Shown: positions 1 to 12,858, counted from the stretch's first letter. The stretch is 64,000 nucleotides of DNA from Bradyrhizobium sp. SK17 (GCF_002831585.1 NZ_CP025113.1:2619001-2683000); one strand, 5' to 3'. Numbers and translations: made by a program. The notes: a model not told the origin generated them from the sequence alone.

Positions 1-424
1 ACTTCTTCTTGGCGACGTCGTTGTAGAGCAGGGCTGCTTCCAGCGTGTTCGGCGCGAACGCGTCCTTCATCGGCAGCATGATGTCGGAGAGGTCTTCGAG
101 CTTGCCCTCGAATGCCCATTTGCCCTGGGCCTGCACGTCGTAAGTGTCGGAATAGGCGACGTCGGGCACGGTGCCGGAATCGAGCGCAGCGACGGTCTTC
201 GGGATCATGTCCTGGATCGCATATTGCGACAGTTCGACCTTGATGCCGGTCTTGGCTTCGAATTTCTTGATCGTGTCGAGCAGCGCGTCGTCTTCGGATT
301 TGTAAAATCCCTTGCCCCACCAGACGGTGATCGTCTTGCTCTGGGCGAGAGCGGGTGCCGTTGCGGCGAACAGGCCGACCGCGGCGACCGCAAGTGATAG
401 CGCACCGATAACCTTGGATTTCAC
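1..424 (-). CDS. ABC transporter extracellular solute-binding protein, N-terminal part
   Basis: Only the first ~141 codons lie in the window; the gene runs off the left edge. The start is GTG at 422-424, preceded seven bases upstream by a strong GAGGGGAG ribosome site. The first ~22 residues form a Sec signal peptide ending in an APALAQ cleavage region. The mature start (KTITVWWGKGFYKSEDDALL, then FEAKTGIKVELSQY) is the typical N-terminal lobe of family-1 (sugar, polyol or spermidine type) periplasmic binding proteins. The product should deliver a solute to an inner-membrane ABC importer, whose permease and ATPase genes presumably lie to the left. The substrate cannot be deduced from this fragment. 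Confidence 0.85.
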   Translation of the reverse strand, partial: MKSKVIGALSLAVAAVGLFAATAPALAQSKTITVWWGKGFYKSEDDALLDTIKKFEAKTGIKVELSQYAIQDMIPKTVAALDSGTVPDVAYSDTYDVQAQGKWAFEGKLEDLSDIMLPMKDAFAPNTLEAALLYNDVAKKK

Positions 425-603
425 GTTGTTCTCCCCTCTTGGCGCCGGCTTATTTTTTAACCGGTTGGGTAAAACACTAGCGCATGGCCGTGACCTGATA
501 AAGGTGTCGCGTCGACGACTTCTGTAGGGGTTCGCGGCGCGCGCGCGGATCAGTCCCGGCGCATCGATGCGGAACGTGAATGGATCGGATCAATTCGGCT
601 TGG

Positions 604-2580
604 TCAGTTCGATTTGGCGTTCTCGGCCGCTGTCGCCGCTCCGCTGCCGGGTGGTGCTGCGGTCGCGGCATCGGGCGCCGGTTGCCGCGCGCCGCCGCCG
701 GTGAAGCGCTCGATCACCGAGCGCACCGCGTCGCGGGTCTTGCGATCCTTCACCGCATCGAGCAGCGGAGCCGACGCCGGCGAGCGGCGGATCAGGCTCT
801 CCGGATCGGGGAAGATCAGCGGATCGTCCCACGGGCCCTGGATCACGAACGGCAGGTCGAACGCGTTGCCGCCGGCGGATGCCGAGGTCAGGCTGGCGAC
901 GCCCTTGAGGTCGTATTCGCGCGACGGCACCGAGGCGGTGCCGGTCAGCGTGATCTTCGCCGCCGGGCTTTCGACGTGGATGTCGTCGGCGGTGGCAACG
1001 CCGTCGGCGAACTTCACCGAGATGCTGAGATTGTCATAGGGCGTCGAGCCGGAGCGGAAATTGCCGCCGCCGGACAGCGGCCGCTTCTCCAGCCGCCGCA
1101 GCAACTGCTCGACATTGAAGCCGGCGATCGCGCCGTCGTGCCCGGTCAGCGTGGCGGTGCCGTCGAGCGACGACGCGAGCCCGAACGGGCTCGAGCCGGA
1201 GGCGGTCAGCGAGACGTTGAGGTTGCCGCGGCCGGACAGCTTGTTGATGCCGAACAATTCGCTGGCGCAAGCCTGCAAATCGACATCGGTGAACTGGAAT
1301 TGCGCCCTGACGTCGGCCACCGCATCGGAGCGCGCGATCGCGAACGAACCCCTGGCGATGCCGCCATACATCTGCGCCTCGCCGACGCTGAGCGCGAGCG
1401 CACCGCCGCGCAGATTGGCGCCGAACGCGGTGCGGCCGAGCCTGGACGGGCCGACCGTCACCTTGGCGGCCGACAGCCGCATGTCGAGATCGGTCGACGA
1501 CAGCGAGGACAGATCGAACAGCTGCCTGTTCCAGTCGCGCTGGCCGCTGGCCAGCAGGCGGAAGGTCGAGATGTAGGGCGTGAAATCGAGATTGCCGGCG
1601 GCAAGCGTCGCTTGCAGCGTCTGCCGGCCGTTATTGGCGTAAGTCATCACGCCCTCGGCGACATTGCCGTCGAGCTCGACATTGACATTGGTGAGCGCGA
1701 CCGAGCCGCCGACCACATTGGCGCGGGCCTTCATCGCGAAGCGGCCGAAGCCGCCACCGCCGCCGGGCGGTGCCTGTCCCATCCAGCGCAACGCGTTGCG
1801 CAGCGACGGGCTATCCATGGTGGCGGTGCCTTCCATCATCAGGCTGGTGCGGTTGGCCACGGTTCCGTCGAACGCAACCTTCAGCGGCGCGCTGGCGAGC
1901 CGTGCCTTGAGGCCGGAACGGTCGCCCGACAGCAGCGCGACGAAATCGCTGGCGCTGATCGAGCCGTCGACGCGCTCGCCGCGCCAGTCGAACTGGCCGG
2001 TTGCGGCAAATGAACGCGAGATCGATGGCCAGGCCAGCGACAGATCGATGTCGCCGAGCTTTTCGGAGACGTGGTTGGCGCCGTCCTCGTAATTCAGCTC
2101 GCCGTCCTGGATCCGGATTTCCGAGAACGACACCTGGTTCTCGGCCCCCGGCGTCATCGCCTTGGCGATGGTCTCGACGAACGGTGTCCAGTTGGTCTCG
2201 CCGGCGGCGTCGCGGACCACATGGATATGCGGGCGCAGCATCATGACGTCGGCGATCTCGAACCGCCGCAGCAACAGTGGCAGCAGGCGGAGATTGGCGG
2301 TCAGCACATCGACTTGCAGCGCCGGATCGATGGTATCGGCGCCCTTCAGCCCGACATTGTGGAAGGAGACGTAGCTGCCCGGAAACACCGAGACATCGAT
2401 CGGGCCGTTGACGACGAGCTCGAGCCCGGTCACGGCGCGGATCTGCGCCTCCACCGCGCTCTGCAACGCGTCCCGGTTGAGGAACCACGACGTTCCGACC
2501 AGGCCGATGAGCACCAGGCCGAAAAGCGCCGCGATCGGCATCCCCAGGCGCTTAATTCCTTGGGCCATCGTCAATGACAT
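604..2580 (-). CDS. AsmA family protein
   Basis: A 658-residue protein with one N-terminal membrane anchor (hydrophobic stretch around residues 15-35) followed by a long, beta-rich, periplasmic region. The C-terminal third has the AsmA-type pattern of alternating short strands (KITLTGTASVPSREYDLKG). AsmA-like proteins are bridge-like envelope proteins implicated in phospholipid transport and outer-membrane homeostasis. The chosen ATG at 2580 removes an arginine/proline-rich leader unlikely to be translated; an ATG four codons further in is an alternative, and neither has a strong ribosome site. The last ~40 residues are rich in alanine, proline and glycine. It is divergent from the CoA-transferase genes across a 232-bp gap and not obviously linked to them. 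Confidence 0.85.
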   Translation of the reverse strand: MSLTMAQGIKRLGMPIAALFGLVLIGLVGTSWFLNRDALQSAVEAQIRAVTGLELVVNGPIDVSVFPGSYVSFHNVGLKGADTIDPALQVDVLTANLRLLPLLLRRFEIADVMMLRPHIHVVRDAAGETNWTPFVETIAKAMTPGAENQVSFSEIRIQDGELNYEDGANHVSEKLGDIDLSLAWPSISRSFAATGQFDWRGERVDGSISASDFVALLSGDRSGLKARLASAPLKVAFDGTVANRTSLMMEGTATMDSPSLRNALRWMGQAPPGGGGGFGRFAMKARANVVGGSVALTNVNVELDGNVAEGVMTYANNGRQTLQATLAAGNLDFTPYISTFRLLASGQRDWNRQLFDLSSLSSTDLDMRLSAAKVTVGPSRLGRTAFGANLRGGALALSVGEAQMYGGIARGSFAIARSDAVADVRAQFQFTDVDLQACASELFGINKLSGRGNLNVSLTASGSSPFGLASSLDGTATLTGHDGAIAGFNVEQLLRRLEKRPLSGGGNFRSGSTPYDNLSISVKFADGVATADDIHVESPAAKITLTGTASVPSREYDLKGVASLTSASAGGNAFDLPFVIQGPWDDPLIFPDPESLIRRSPASAPLLDAVKDRKTRDAVRSVIERFTGGGARQPAPDAATAAPPGSGAATAAENAKSN

Positions 2581-2812
2581 GTCCGGGTCGGGTTGAGGTT
2601 TGTCGGGTCGTCGTCGAACACAGCGGGTTCTCGCCGGAAGCCCCTGCCAACCCACGCAACTTGAAGGGTTTTCTTGACGCTTTCAAGGCCATGTTGCCGC
2701 CGCGGGCCGCCGCCTGTCGTCGCACGGGGCCGTGATTGACGCATTGCGAAGATTTCGCCTAATAATCCGCTTTGCCACAGCCGTTCCGCGCCCTCCATCA
2801 GGTATTTGCTGC

Positions 2813-3520
2813 ATGAACAAAGTTTATCCCGACGCCAAATCGGCACTCGATGGTCTCCTCAAGGACAACATCATGATCATGTCGGGCGGCTTCGGCCTCT
2901 GCGGCATCGCCGAGACCCTGTCGGACGCGATCCGCGATTCCGGCGTCAAGGGCCTGACGGTGGTGTCCAACAATGCCGGCGTCGACGGCATCGGCCTCAG
3001 CCGGCTCTTGGAGACGCGCCAGATCAAGAAGATGATCTCGTCCTATGTCGGCGAGAACAAGCTGTTCGCCCAGCAATATCTCGCCGGCGAGCTCGAGCTC
3101 GAGTTCAACCCGCAGGGCACGCTGGCCGAGCGCATCCGCGCCGGCGGCGCCGGCATTCCGGCCTTCTACACAAAAACGGGCGTCGGCACGCTGATCGCCG
3201 AAGGCAAGGAAGTGAAGGAGTTCGACGGCGAGAAGTACATCATGGAGCGCGGCCTGTTCGCCGACGTCGCCATCGTCCACGCCTGGAAGGGCGACACCGC
3301 CGGCAATCTGGTCTACCGCAAGACCGCGCGCAACTTTAACCCGATGATGGCGACCGCCGCGAAGGTCACCGTCGCCGAGGTCGAGCACCTGGTGCCGGCC
3401 GGCGAGATCGACCCGGACCACATTCACACCCCCGGCATCTTCGTCAAACGCATCATCGAGGTCGGCACGGCCAAGAAGCGGATCGAGTTCCGCAACACCC
3501 GTCCGCGGCCCGCCGCTTAA
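2813..3520 (+). CDS. 3-oxoacid CoA-transferase subunit A
   Basis: A 235-residue alpha subunit of a two-subunit class I CoA transferase (succinyl-CoA:3-ketoacid or 3-oxoadipate CoA-transferase, ScoA/PcaI/AtoD family). The N-terminal glycine-rich motif SGGFGLCGIAETL near residue 22 and the GGAGIPAFYTKTGVGT segment near residue 110 are hallmarks. With subunit B it moves CoA between succinyl-CoA and a 3-oxo acid, linking ketone-body or polyhydroxybutyrate breakdown to central metabolism. Subunit B starts 24 bp downstream, so the two form an operon. Whether acetoacetate or 3-oxoadipate is the natural acceptor cannot be settled from sequence; no protocatechuate genes are nearby, and phasin genes 8 kb away make acetoacetate plausible. 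Confidence 0.93.
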   Translation: MNKVYPDAKSALDGLLKDNIMIMSGGFGLCGIAETLSDAIRDSGVKGLTVVSNNAGVDGIGLSRLLETRQIKKMISSYVGENKLFAQQYLAGELELEFNPQGTLAERIRAGGAGIPAFYTKTGVGTLIAEGKEVKEFDGEKYIMERGLFADVAIVHAWKGDTAGNLVYRKTARNFNPMMATAAKVTVAEVEHLVPAGEIDPDHIHTPGIFVKRIIEVGTAKKRIEFRNTRPRPAA

Positions 3521-3544
3521 AACCCTTTTCTTCAGGAGAGCCTC

Positions 3545-4195
3545 ATGGCCTGGACCCGTGAACAGATGGCCGCCCGCGCTGCCAAGGAATTGCGCGACGG
3601 TTATTACGTCAATCTCGGCATCGGCATCCCGACGCTGGTTTCGAACTACATCCCCGACGGCGTCGACGTGAACTTGCAGAGCGAGAACGGCATGCTCGGC
3701 ATGGGCCCGTTCCCCTATGAGGACGAGGTCGATGCCGATCTCATCAACGCCGGCAAGCAGACCGTGAGCGAGCTGCCCTCGACCAGCTATTTCTCCTCGG
3801 CCGAGTCCTTCGGCATGGTGCGCGGCGGCCATATCGATCTGTCGATTCTCGGCGCCATGCAGGTGGCGCAGAACGGCGACCTCGCCAACTGGATGATCCC
3901 CGGCAAGATGGTGAAGGGCATGGGCGGCGCCATGGACCTCGTCGCCGGCGTCAAGCGCGTCGTCGTCGTGATGGAACATTCCGCCAAGGACGGGCCGAAG
4001 CTGCTCAAGCAGTGCAATTTGCCGCTGACTGGCGAGCGCGTGGTCGACATGGTCGTGACCGACCTTGCGGTGTTCACCATCGACAAGCACGGCAAGGACG
4101 GCATGGCGTTGATCGAGCTCGCCGACGGCGTCACGCTCGACGAGGTCAAGGCCAAGACCGAGGCGGAATTCCGCGTCGCGCTGAAGAACACCTGA
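3545..4195 (+). CDS. 3-oxoacid CoA-transferase subunit B
   Basis: A 216-residue beta subunit of the class I CoA transferase. It carries the catalytic-glutamate motif [13 protein letters not shown] near residue 48, where Glu forms the acyl-CoA thioester intermediate, and the [15 protein letters not shown] segment near residue 125. Length and motifs match the ScoB/AtoA/PcaJ family end to end. An AGGAG site lies just upstream of the ATG, 24 bp after subunit A. It assembles with subunit A in the cytoplasm into an A2B2-type enzyme. The downstream GNAT gene begins one base after its stop codon, so all three are probably co-transcribed. Confidence 0.94.
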   Translation: MAWTREQMAARAAKELRDGYYVNLGIGIPTLVSNYIPDGVDVNLQSENGMLGMGPFPYEDEVDADLINAGKQTVSELPSTSYFSSAESFGMVRGGHIDLSILGAMQVAQNGDLANWMIPGKMVKGMGGAMDLVAGVKRVVVVMEHSAKDGPKLLKQCNLPLTGERVVDMVVTDLAVFTIDKHGKDGMALIELADGVTLDEVKAKTEAEFRVALKNT

Positions 4196-4196
4196 C

Positions 4197-4841
4197 ATGA
4201 CCGGCGCGGGACGATCTTCGATCCGTCCCGCCCGCTCCGACGATGCGGCCTTCATCGCCCGCATCGTGCTGGCCGCGCAGCGCGGCCCAATGCCACGCGG
4301 CTGGTTCGACATCGCGCTCGACCGTCCGGAGGACGAATGCCTGGCGTTCATGACGCGGCTCGCCGTTGCGCGGGTGCGGTCATGGTACCACGTGGCCCAC
4401 TTCCTGATCGCCGAAGTCGACGGCCAGCCTGCCGCCGCGCTGTGCGCGATGCCGGCATCCGGAACGGTGGTTGCCGCGCGCGCGGCGATCGAGGAGGTCG
4501 CGGCGGAGACCGGCACGGATGCAGAGAGTATCTTTGCGCGCGGCGGCTACGCCCGCAATTGCTGGGTTCAGGGCGGCGAGGGCGACTGGCTGATCGAGCA
4601 TGTCGCCCGGCAAGCCTCGCAACACGGCCGCGGTCTGGTGCAGGCGCTGATCGGCCGCGCACTCGCCGACGGCAACGCCGCAGGTTTCGCGCGGGCATCG
4701 ATCTCGTTCCTGATCGGCAACGACGCGGCGGAGCGCTGCTACGCCAAGGCCGGCTTCGCCTTCGCCGAAGAGAAGCGCGATGCCGCATTCGAGGCGCTGA
4801 CCGGCGCGCCCGGCTTTCGCAGATTTGCGCGGGCGATTTGA
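4197..4841 (+). CDS. GNAT family acetyltransferase-like protein
   Basis: A 214-residue protein with an N-terminal SSIRPARSDDAAFIARIV segment typical of the first strand and helix of GNAT folds, and a C-terminal NDAAERCYAKAGFAFAEEK segment typical of the last helix and strand. The central acetyl-CoA loop (Q/RxxGxG/A) is weak: SQHGRGLVQALI near residue 140 is the best match. The start codon lies one base after the CoA-transferase B stop, so it is translationally linked to that operon. The substrate is unknown. The extended middle region (residues 55-110) is longer than in minimal GNAT enzymes. Confidence 0.75.
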   Translation: MTGAGRSSIRPARSDDAAFIARIVLAAQRGPMPRGWFDIALDRPEDECLAFMTRLAVARVRSWYHVAHFLIAEVDGQPAAALCAMPASGTVVAARAAIEEVAAETGTDAESIFARGGYARNCWVQGGEGDWLIEHVARQASQHGRGLVQALIGRALADGNAAGFARASISFLIGNDAAERCYAKAGFAFAEEKRDAAFEALTGAPGFRRFARAI

Positions 4842-5193
4842 GCGGGGCGGCCAACGCGCCACGTCCCAGCCGAGGTTGGTGATGGTGCGGTCCGCTTGTG
4901 CCTCATTGGCGCTGTCGTCCCGGCCAGCGCCGCCATCCAATTGTCATGTACGTGTCGCGTCAGGCCAAACGCGTGTCGCCATAGTCCAAGTGTCCGGAGC
5001 CGAGTTGCGCTATCTGGACCCCCTTCAGGCGCCCGGTTGCTTGCACGCCGAAATGGCGTGAGCCCGGCAATCCGGCCGCCCAAATAAAATCCGAAACAGG
5101 GGGACGACTGAGGTTGCGCACGGGATGTTTCGACACGCCGTGCCGCCGCAGCCGTCCTTGCTCCCGATTGTCTGCATCATCGAGGACCGATCC
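4842..5193 (+). other. Intergenic region without a recognisable gene
   Basis: Between the GNAT gene and the VWA gene. Both strands contain only short open frames with no family resemblance or ribosome site. The region presumably holds the promoter of the VWA gene; I see no convincing -35/-10 pair and no long inverted repeat. Confidence 0.5.
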
Positions 5194-6900
5194 GTGATCA
5201 AGGTTTTCCGCCGTTCGTTCGTTGCCGGCCTGCTGTCGCTTGGCCTGGCGTTGCTGTCCCCTCATGGCGCGCAAGCGCAGGGGCAAGCTCAAGCTCAAGG
5301 GGCCGACACCATCCTCGTGCTCGACGCCTCCGGCTCGATGTGGGGCCTGGTCGACGGCCAGAGCAAGATCTCCGCAGCCAGGCAGGCGGTCGATGCCATC
5401 CTGTCGAAATGGAATCCCGCCGATCGTCTCGGCGTGATGGTCTACGGCCATCGCTCGAAGGGCGACTGCAAGGACATCGAGCTGATGGTGCCGGTCAGCA
5501 AGTTCGACGCCGCGAAGGTCAAGGCTGCGATCGACGGCATCAACCCGAAGGGCAAGACGCCGATCTCGGATTCGCTGCGTGCCGCCGCCGAGGCGCTGCA
5601 CTCGACCGAGAACAAGGCCAATGTGATCCTGGTCTCCGACGGCATCGAGACCTGCGCGCCGGATCCGTGCGCGGCCGCCGCCGAACTCAAGAAGGCCGGC
5701 ATCGGCTTCACCGCCCATGTCATCGGCCTCGACGTCGCCGATCCCGCCGCGAAGAGCCAGCTGCAATGCATCGCGCGCGTCACCGGCGGCGTCTATCTCG
5801 ATGCCAGCAACGCATCGAGCCTGACCGGCGCGCTGACCAAGGCGGTGGCGGCAACGCAGGGCACCAAGGTCGCGAGCGAGGCGCCGCCGCAGCCGGCCGC
5901 CGATCCCTATCTGGGCAAGAACATCCGCGGTGTGGCGCGGCTTGCCGAGGGGCTCGATCCGATCAGCGACGAGGACGTCAACTGGAGCACCTTCAAGCGC
6001 GCCGGCGACGAGAAGGGCGCGCATGTCAACACCTTCTACGGTGCGCCGTTCGCCGACAACATCGCGCCCGGCGACTACATCGTCGAGGTGACCTACCGGC
6101 AGCTCAAGCGCGAGTTTCCGCTCAAGGTCGAGAAGGGCAAGCAGGCTGCGCTCGATGTCATCCTCGATGCCGGCTATGTCACCAGCGAAGGCGCCGTTGC
6201 CGGCGGCGCGGGCAAGGTCGACGACGTGGTCTGGCGGGTCACCGACAAGGGCGGCAAGGTGATTGCGCAGGAATACGACGCGGTGCCGCGCTTCGTGCTC
6301 GCCGCGGGCGGTTACACCCTGACGCTGACCAAGGGCCAGTCCAAGACCAGCAAGCCGTTCACGGTCACCGCCGGCGATTCCAGCAACGTGCAGATGACGA
6401 TCGATGTCGGCAAGCTGATCGTCACCACCACCTATGCGGAGGGCGGGCCCAAGGTCGAGAAGGACCTCGTGGTCGCGGTCCACCAGCCCGCGAAGCCCGA
6501 CGGCGACGAGGGCGAGAGGGTCGCGCAGGAATACGATCCGGAATCGAAGTTCGATCTGCCCGGCGGCAGCTACGAGGTGAAGGTGACGGTCGGCGAGGCC
6601 AGGGGCACCGCGAGCACTGAGGTGAAGTCCGGCGCGCCGACCCGCGTCACGGTCAATCTCAACGCCGGCGTGGTCGGGATCAAGGCCGAGAGCGCCCAGC
6701 AGATCGACATCTACAGCGCCGAGCGCGACCTCAATGACGAGCGCAAGCGCGTCGCGGTGAACTATGAGGCGACCTACAACGTCGCGCTCAACGCCGGCGA
6801 CTACGTCGCGGTCGCCACCTATGCCGATGGCCAGACGTCAGAGAAGCCATTCTCGATCGCCGCCGGCAAGCGCCAGACGGTGGAGATCAAGCAGCCCTAA
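5194..6900 (+). CDS. Secreted VWA-domain protein with repeated beta-sandwich modules
   Basis: A 568-residue exported protein. GTG at 5194 has a GAGG site eight bases upstream and gives an ideal signal peptide (FRRSFVAGLLSLGLALLS, cleavage after AQA); an upstream ATG at 5125 would add 23 implausible residues. A von Willebrand A domain occupies about residues 35-215, with an intact MIDAS start DASGSMWG. It is followed by four modules of about 80 residues, each containing a G-x-Y-x-V/L core (GDYIVEVTY, GGYTLTLTK, GGSYEVKVTV, AGDYVAVATY), resembling PEGA or carboxypeptidase-regulatory beta-sandwich repeats. It is probably periplasmic or surface-associated and metal-dependent in ligand binding. 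The partner is unknown, and no AAA+ MoxR gene is adjacent. Confidence 0.85.
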   Translation: MIKVFRRSFVAGLLSLGLALLSPHGAQAQGQAQAQGADTILVLDASGSMWGLVDGQSKISAARQAVDAILSKWNPADRLGVMVYGHRSKGDCKDIELMVPVSKFDAAKVKAAIDGINPKGKTPISDSLRAAAEALHSTENKANVILVSDGIETCAPDPCAAAAELKKAGIGFTAHVIGLDVADPAAKSQLQCIARVTGGVYLDASNASSLTGALTKAVAATQGTKVASEAPPQPAADPYLGKNIRGVARLAEGLDPISDEDVNWSTFKRAGDEKGAHVNTFYGAPFADNIAPGDYIVEVTYRQLKREFPLKVEKGKQAALDVILDAGYVTSEGAVAGGAGKVDDVVWRVTDKGGKVIAQEYDAVPRFVLAAGGYTLTLTKGQSKTSKPFTVTAGDSSNVQMTIDVGKLIVTTTYAEGGPKVEKDLVVAVHQPAKPDGDEGERVAQEYDPESKFDLPGGSYEVKVTVGEARGTASTEVKSGAPTRVTVNLNAGVVGIKAESAQQIDIYSAERDLNDERKRVAVNYEATYNVALNAGDYVAVATYADGQTSEKPFSIAAGKRQTVEIKQP

Positions 6901-6944
6901 GGTGTGGCGCGTCGGCAAGTGTACGTGAGGTGAGCACCCTCTTC

Positions 6945-7123
6945 GGCTCCCTCCCCCCTTGCGGGGGAGGGTTGGGGGAGAGGGGTACGCCCCGGGCGAG
7001 ATGACTGTCGTAGGTTTGGCGTTCGCAATCATGCGCCGCGGGCGCTGAAGCATTGTTGAACGGAGAGCGCGTGCCGTGTGGCTACCCCTCTCCCTAACCC
7101 TCCCCCGCAAGGGGGAGGGAGCC
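6945..7123. repeat. Interspersed inverted-repeat element, family A
   Basis: Arms at 6945-6987 and 7083-7123 are near-perfect inverted copies, each containing its own small palindrome (CTCCCCC...GGGGGAG). The 95-bp centre is unique. It fills the gap between the convergent VWA and histidine-kinase genes, so it can act as a bidirectional terminator or RNA stabiliser. Similar intergenic palindromes recur elsewhere in the window. Confidence 0.85.
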
Positions 7124-7169
7124 CTTCCGTCAGTGCGACCCTTACGAGGAACGTCGTATGGCGTATTTC

Positions 7170-11096
<3,927 letters not shown>

Positions 11097-11432
11097 CGCG
11101 CAAGATTTGACCGCATGGGTTTGGCTTTCTTCCTCGCTTCGCCGACGGGACCGGCGGCCACAGGACGACAGCCTTAACAGAAGGTTAGTATCGCAAGCAG
11201 GGGCCGGCAGGTCCATGTCCGCGGCGAGGCTGCCCCCGCCAAAGGCTGGATAACGTTAACTTGGCTGAACGATCCACAGCCGTTTGGCGTTGTCAGGGAT
11301 AACCCGCTGCGACAGCATGATGCGGAACCAAATGGCACCGCGTCACAGCTGCGATCGCAGTATCCCGATATATCCTGCCGTGCGCCCACCGGGCCAACCG
11401 GCGGGCCGATCACCAGGCGAGGGAGGACGACC
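11097..11432. promoter_or_regulatory. Divergent intergenic region between kinase and phasin genes
   Basis: No gene is seen. It must contain the promoters of the leftward kinase gene and the rightward phasin gene. At 11174-11188 there is TTAA-CAGAAGG-TTAG, seven of eight bases of a CtrA-type TTAA-N7-TTAA site, about 80 bp upstream of the kinase start. A GTTAAC palindrome lies near 11255. Both are inferred only by eye. Confidence 0.4.
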
Positions 11433-11831
11433 ATGAGCGACAACGGGCGTGACCAATTCGAGATCCCCAAGTTTGAAATCCCCAAGGACATGCGGTCGAT
11501 GGCGGAGGCGAGCTTCGACCAGGCGCGCAAGGCGTTCGAGCAGTTCGTGACCAATGCGCGGGACACCGCCGGCAAGATCGAGGAGCGCAACGCCACGATG
11601 CGCGCCGGCGCCAAGGATCTGTCCGCCAAGGCGCTGTCCTATGCGGAAAAGAACGTGCAGTCCTCGCTGGACTATGCCCAGTCGCTGCTCAAGGCCAAGG
11701 ACCTCACCGAGGTGATGCGGCTGCACAGCGAGTATGTGCAGGGCCAGATGCGCTCGCTCGCCGAGCAGGCCAGCGAAATGGGCCAGGCCGTCAGCCGCGC
11801 CGCGATGGATGCGGTCAAGCCGAAGGCCTGA
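11433..11831 (+). CDS. Phasin family protein
   Basis: A 132-residue, mostly alpha-helical protein with the phasin core (SFDQARKAFEQFVTNARDTA ... KNVQSSLDYAQSLLKAKDLTEVM). Phasins coat polyhydroxyalkanoate granules, control their number and size, and can attract granule-associated enzymes. The N-terminus contains a duplicated FEIPKFEIPKD segment. The start has a clear GGGAGGACG ribosome site. A second phasin gene follows 266 bp downstream on the same strand, so this is a tandem pair in which each gene probably has its own promoter. Length and composition are normal for the short alphaproteobacterial phasins. Confidence 0.93.
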   Translation: MSDNGRDQFEIPKFEIPKDMRSMAEASFDQARKAFEQFVTNARDTAGKIEERNATMRAGAKDLSAKALSYAEKNVQSSLDYAQSLLKAKDLTEVMRLHSEYVQGQMRSLAEQASEMGQAVSRAAMDAVKPKA

Positions 11832-12097
11832 CCGGCCGTCTGGTCCGGCTGCGGCAAGCCCAAAACCAGGTCGGGCGCGGTAACCCCATATTCCGTCACA
11901 TAAAAAATATGGCATCGCACACGATCTTACGTTGCGTTGCACAAAATTGACATGATATGGGTGTTTATTAGGCGCGCCCGACGAAGGGCAATCCCGTGAA
12001 TCAAGGCAGCGTGATCCATTTCAACGCTCCCGGCCTGATGGGCTCCGGGACGTCCGCAATGGTCACATCTACTCACCCGTTGCGAAGGATTACACGT

Positions 12098-12534
12098 ATG
12101 ACCAACCCGTCCGATCCGTTTTCCGCCTCGATCATCCCGTTCGAGGTTCCTGAGCAGGTCCGCGCATTCGCCGAGAAGGGCGTGTTGCAGGCCCGCGACA
12201 GCTACGCCAAGTTCAAGGACGCTGCCGAGACCCACAACTCGACCGTCGAGGCCGTTTTCACCTCGATGAACAAGGGGCCACCGCCTATTCGGCCAAGCTG
12301 ATCGAGTTCTTCAAGGCCAACACCACCTCCTCGCTCGACTTCGCCCAGGAGCTGTTCAGCGTGAAGTCGCCGACCGAAGCCGTGGAGCTGTGGACGTCGC
12401 ACGCCCGCAAGCAGTTCGAGACCTTCACCGCGCAGGCCAAGGAACTGGCCGAGCTCGGCCAGAAGGTCGCCAGCGAGACCGCCGAGCCGATCAAGGCCAG
12501 CGCCGCGAAGTTCACCCAGCAGCCGGCCGCCTGA
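12098..12534 (+). pseudogene. Phasin family protein with one-base frameshift
   Basis: ATG at 12098 (GAAGGA seven bases upstream) opens a phasin: FEVPEQVRAFAEKGVLQARD, then AAETHNSTVEAVFTSMNKG. The frame then breaks at the G run 12274-12277 and stops at 12301. Restoring one base there continues into a perfect phasin C-terminal half (TAYSAKLIEFFKANTTSSLD ... FAQELFSVKSPTEAVELW) to a TGA at 12532. The intact gene would encode 145 residues. Everything else is well conserved and a strong terminator follows, so the frameshift is either very recent or a base-calling error in a short homopolymer. Function if intact: polyhydroxyalkanoate granule coat protein, paralogue of the gene at 11433. Confidence 0.85.
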
Positions 12535-12557
12535 TCGCGGCTCGCACGAGATAGCCG

Positions 12558-12591
12558 AAGGGCCCGGGCCTTGGCGGTCCGGGCCTTTTTG
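12558..12591 (+). terminator. Rho-independent terminator after the second phasin
   Basis: A ten-base GC-rich stem pairs 12558-12567 with 12579-12588 (one G-U pair) around an 11-base loop and runs into five T residues. Confidence 0.9.
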
Positions 12592-12781
12592 CTTTCGACG
12601 AGGAAACGGCCGCGTTGGTGTTTTCGCGCCCGGCGGAGCCCGAGTCACGCCATCGAAACGCGTTAAGACAAAGCGGCCCTTGGTGCAAAAGCCCGCGTTA
12701 AAGCCTTGCCAAAGCGCGGCGTTGCACCTAGTTTCCGCCCGAAATCGCCGCCCCCCTTTACGCGGGGCCGTGCGACAGGAT

Positions 12782-12858
12782 GCAGTTGTAGCTCAGTTGG
12801 TTAGAGCGCCTGTCTGTGGAACAGGAGGTCGGTGGTTCGAGCCCACCCAACTGTACCA
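12782..12858 (+). tRNA. tRNA-His (anticodon GTG)
   Basis: A complete cloverleaf. Acceptor arms are 12782-12788 and 12848-12854, D stem 12791-12794/12804-12807, anticodon stem 12809-12813/12821-12825 with GTG at 12816-12818, T stem 12831-12835/12843-12847, discriminator A at 12855 and encoded CCA at 12856-12858. The first pair is G1-U72 and position -1 is T facing A73, so the usual G-1:C73 identity pair of tRNA-His is absent. Loss of this feature is known in an alphaproteobacterial clade. The 3' end from 12842 is the left attachment site of an inserted element. Confidence 0.96.
12842..12858 (+). repeat. attL: tRNA-His 3'-end repeat, left copy
   Basis: The 17-base cccacccaactgtacca is the 3' end of tRNA-His and recurs exactly at 15580-15596. 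The following ~45 bases of the two copies also align at roughly 70 percent identity, as expected when an element carries an attachment region from a related host. Confidence 0.85.

Noticed and set aside
580..2013. Long rightward open frame opposite the AsmA gene
   Set aside because: Arg/Ala-rich shadow of a high-GC gene; no ribosome site or family pattern, whereas the minus-strand frame is AsmA.
11947..11970. Promoter beginning TTGACA upstream of the second phasin
   Set aside because: No -10 hexamer at an acceptable 16-18 base spacing; not reported as a feature.
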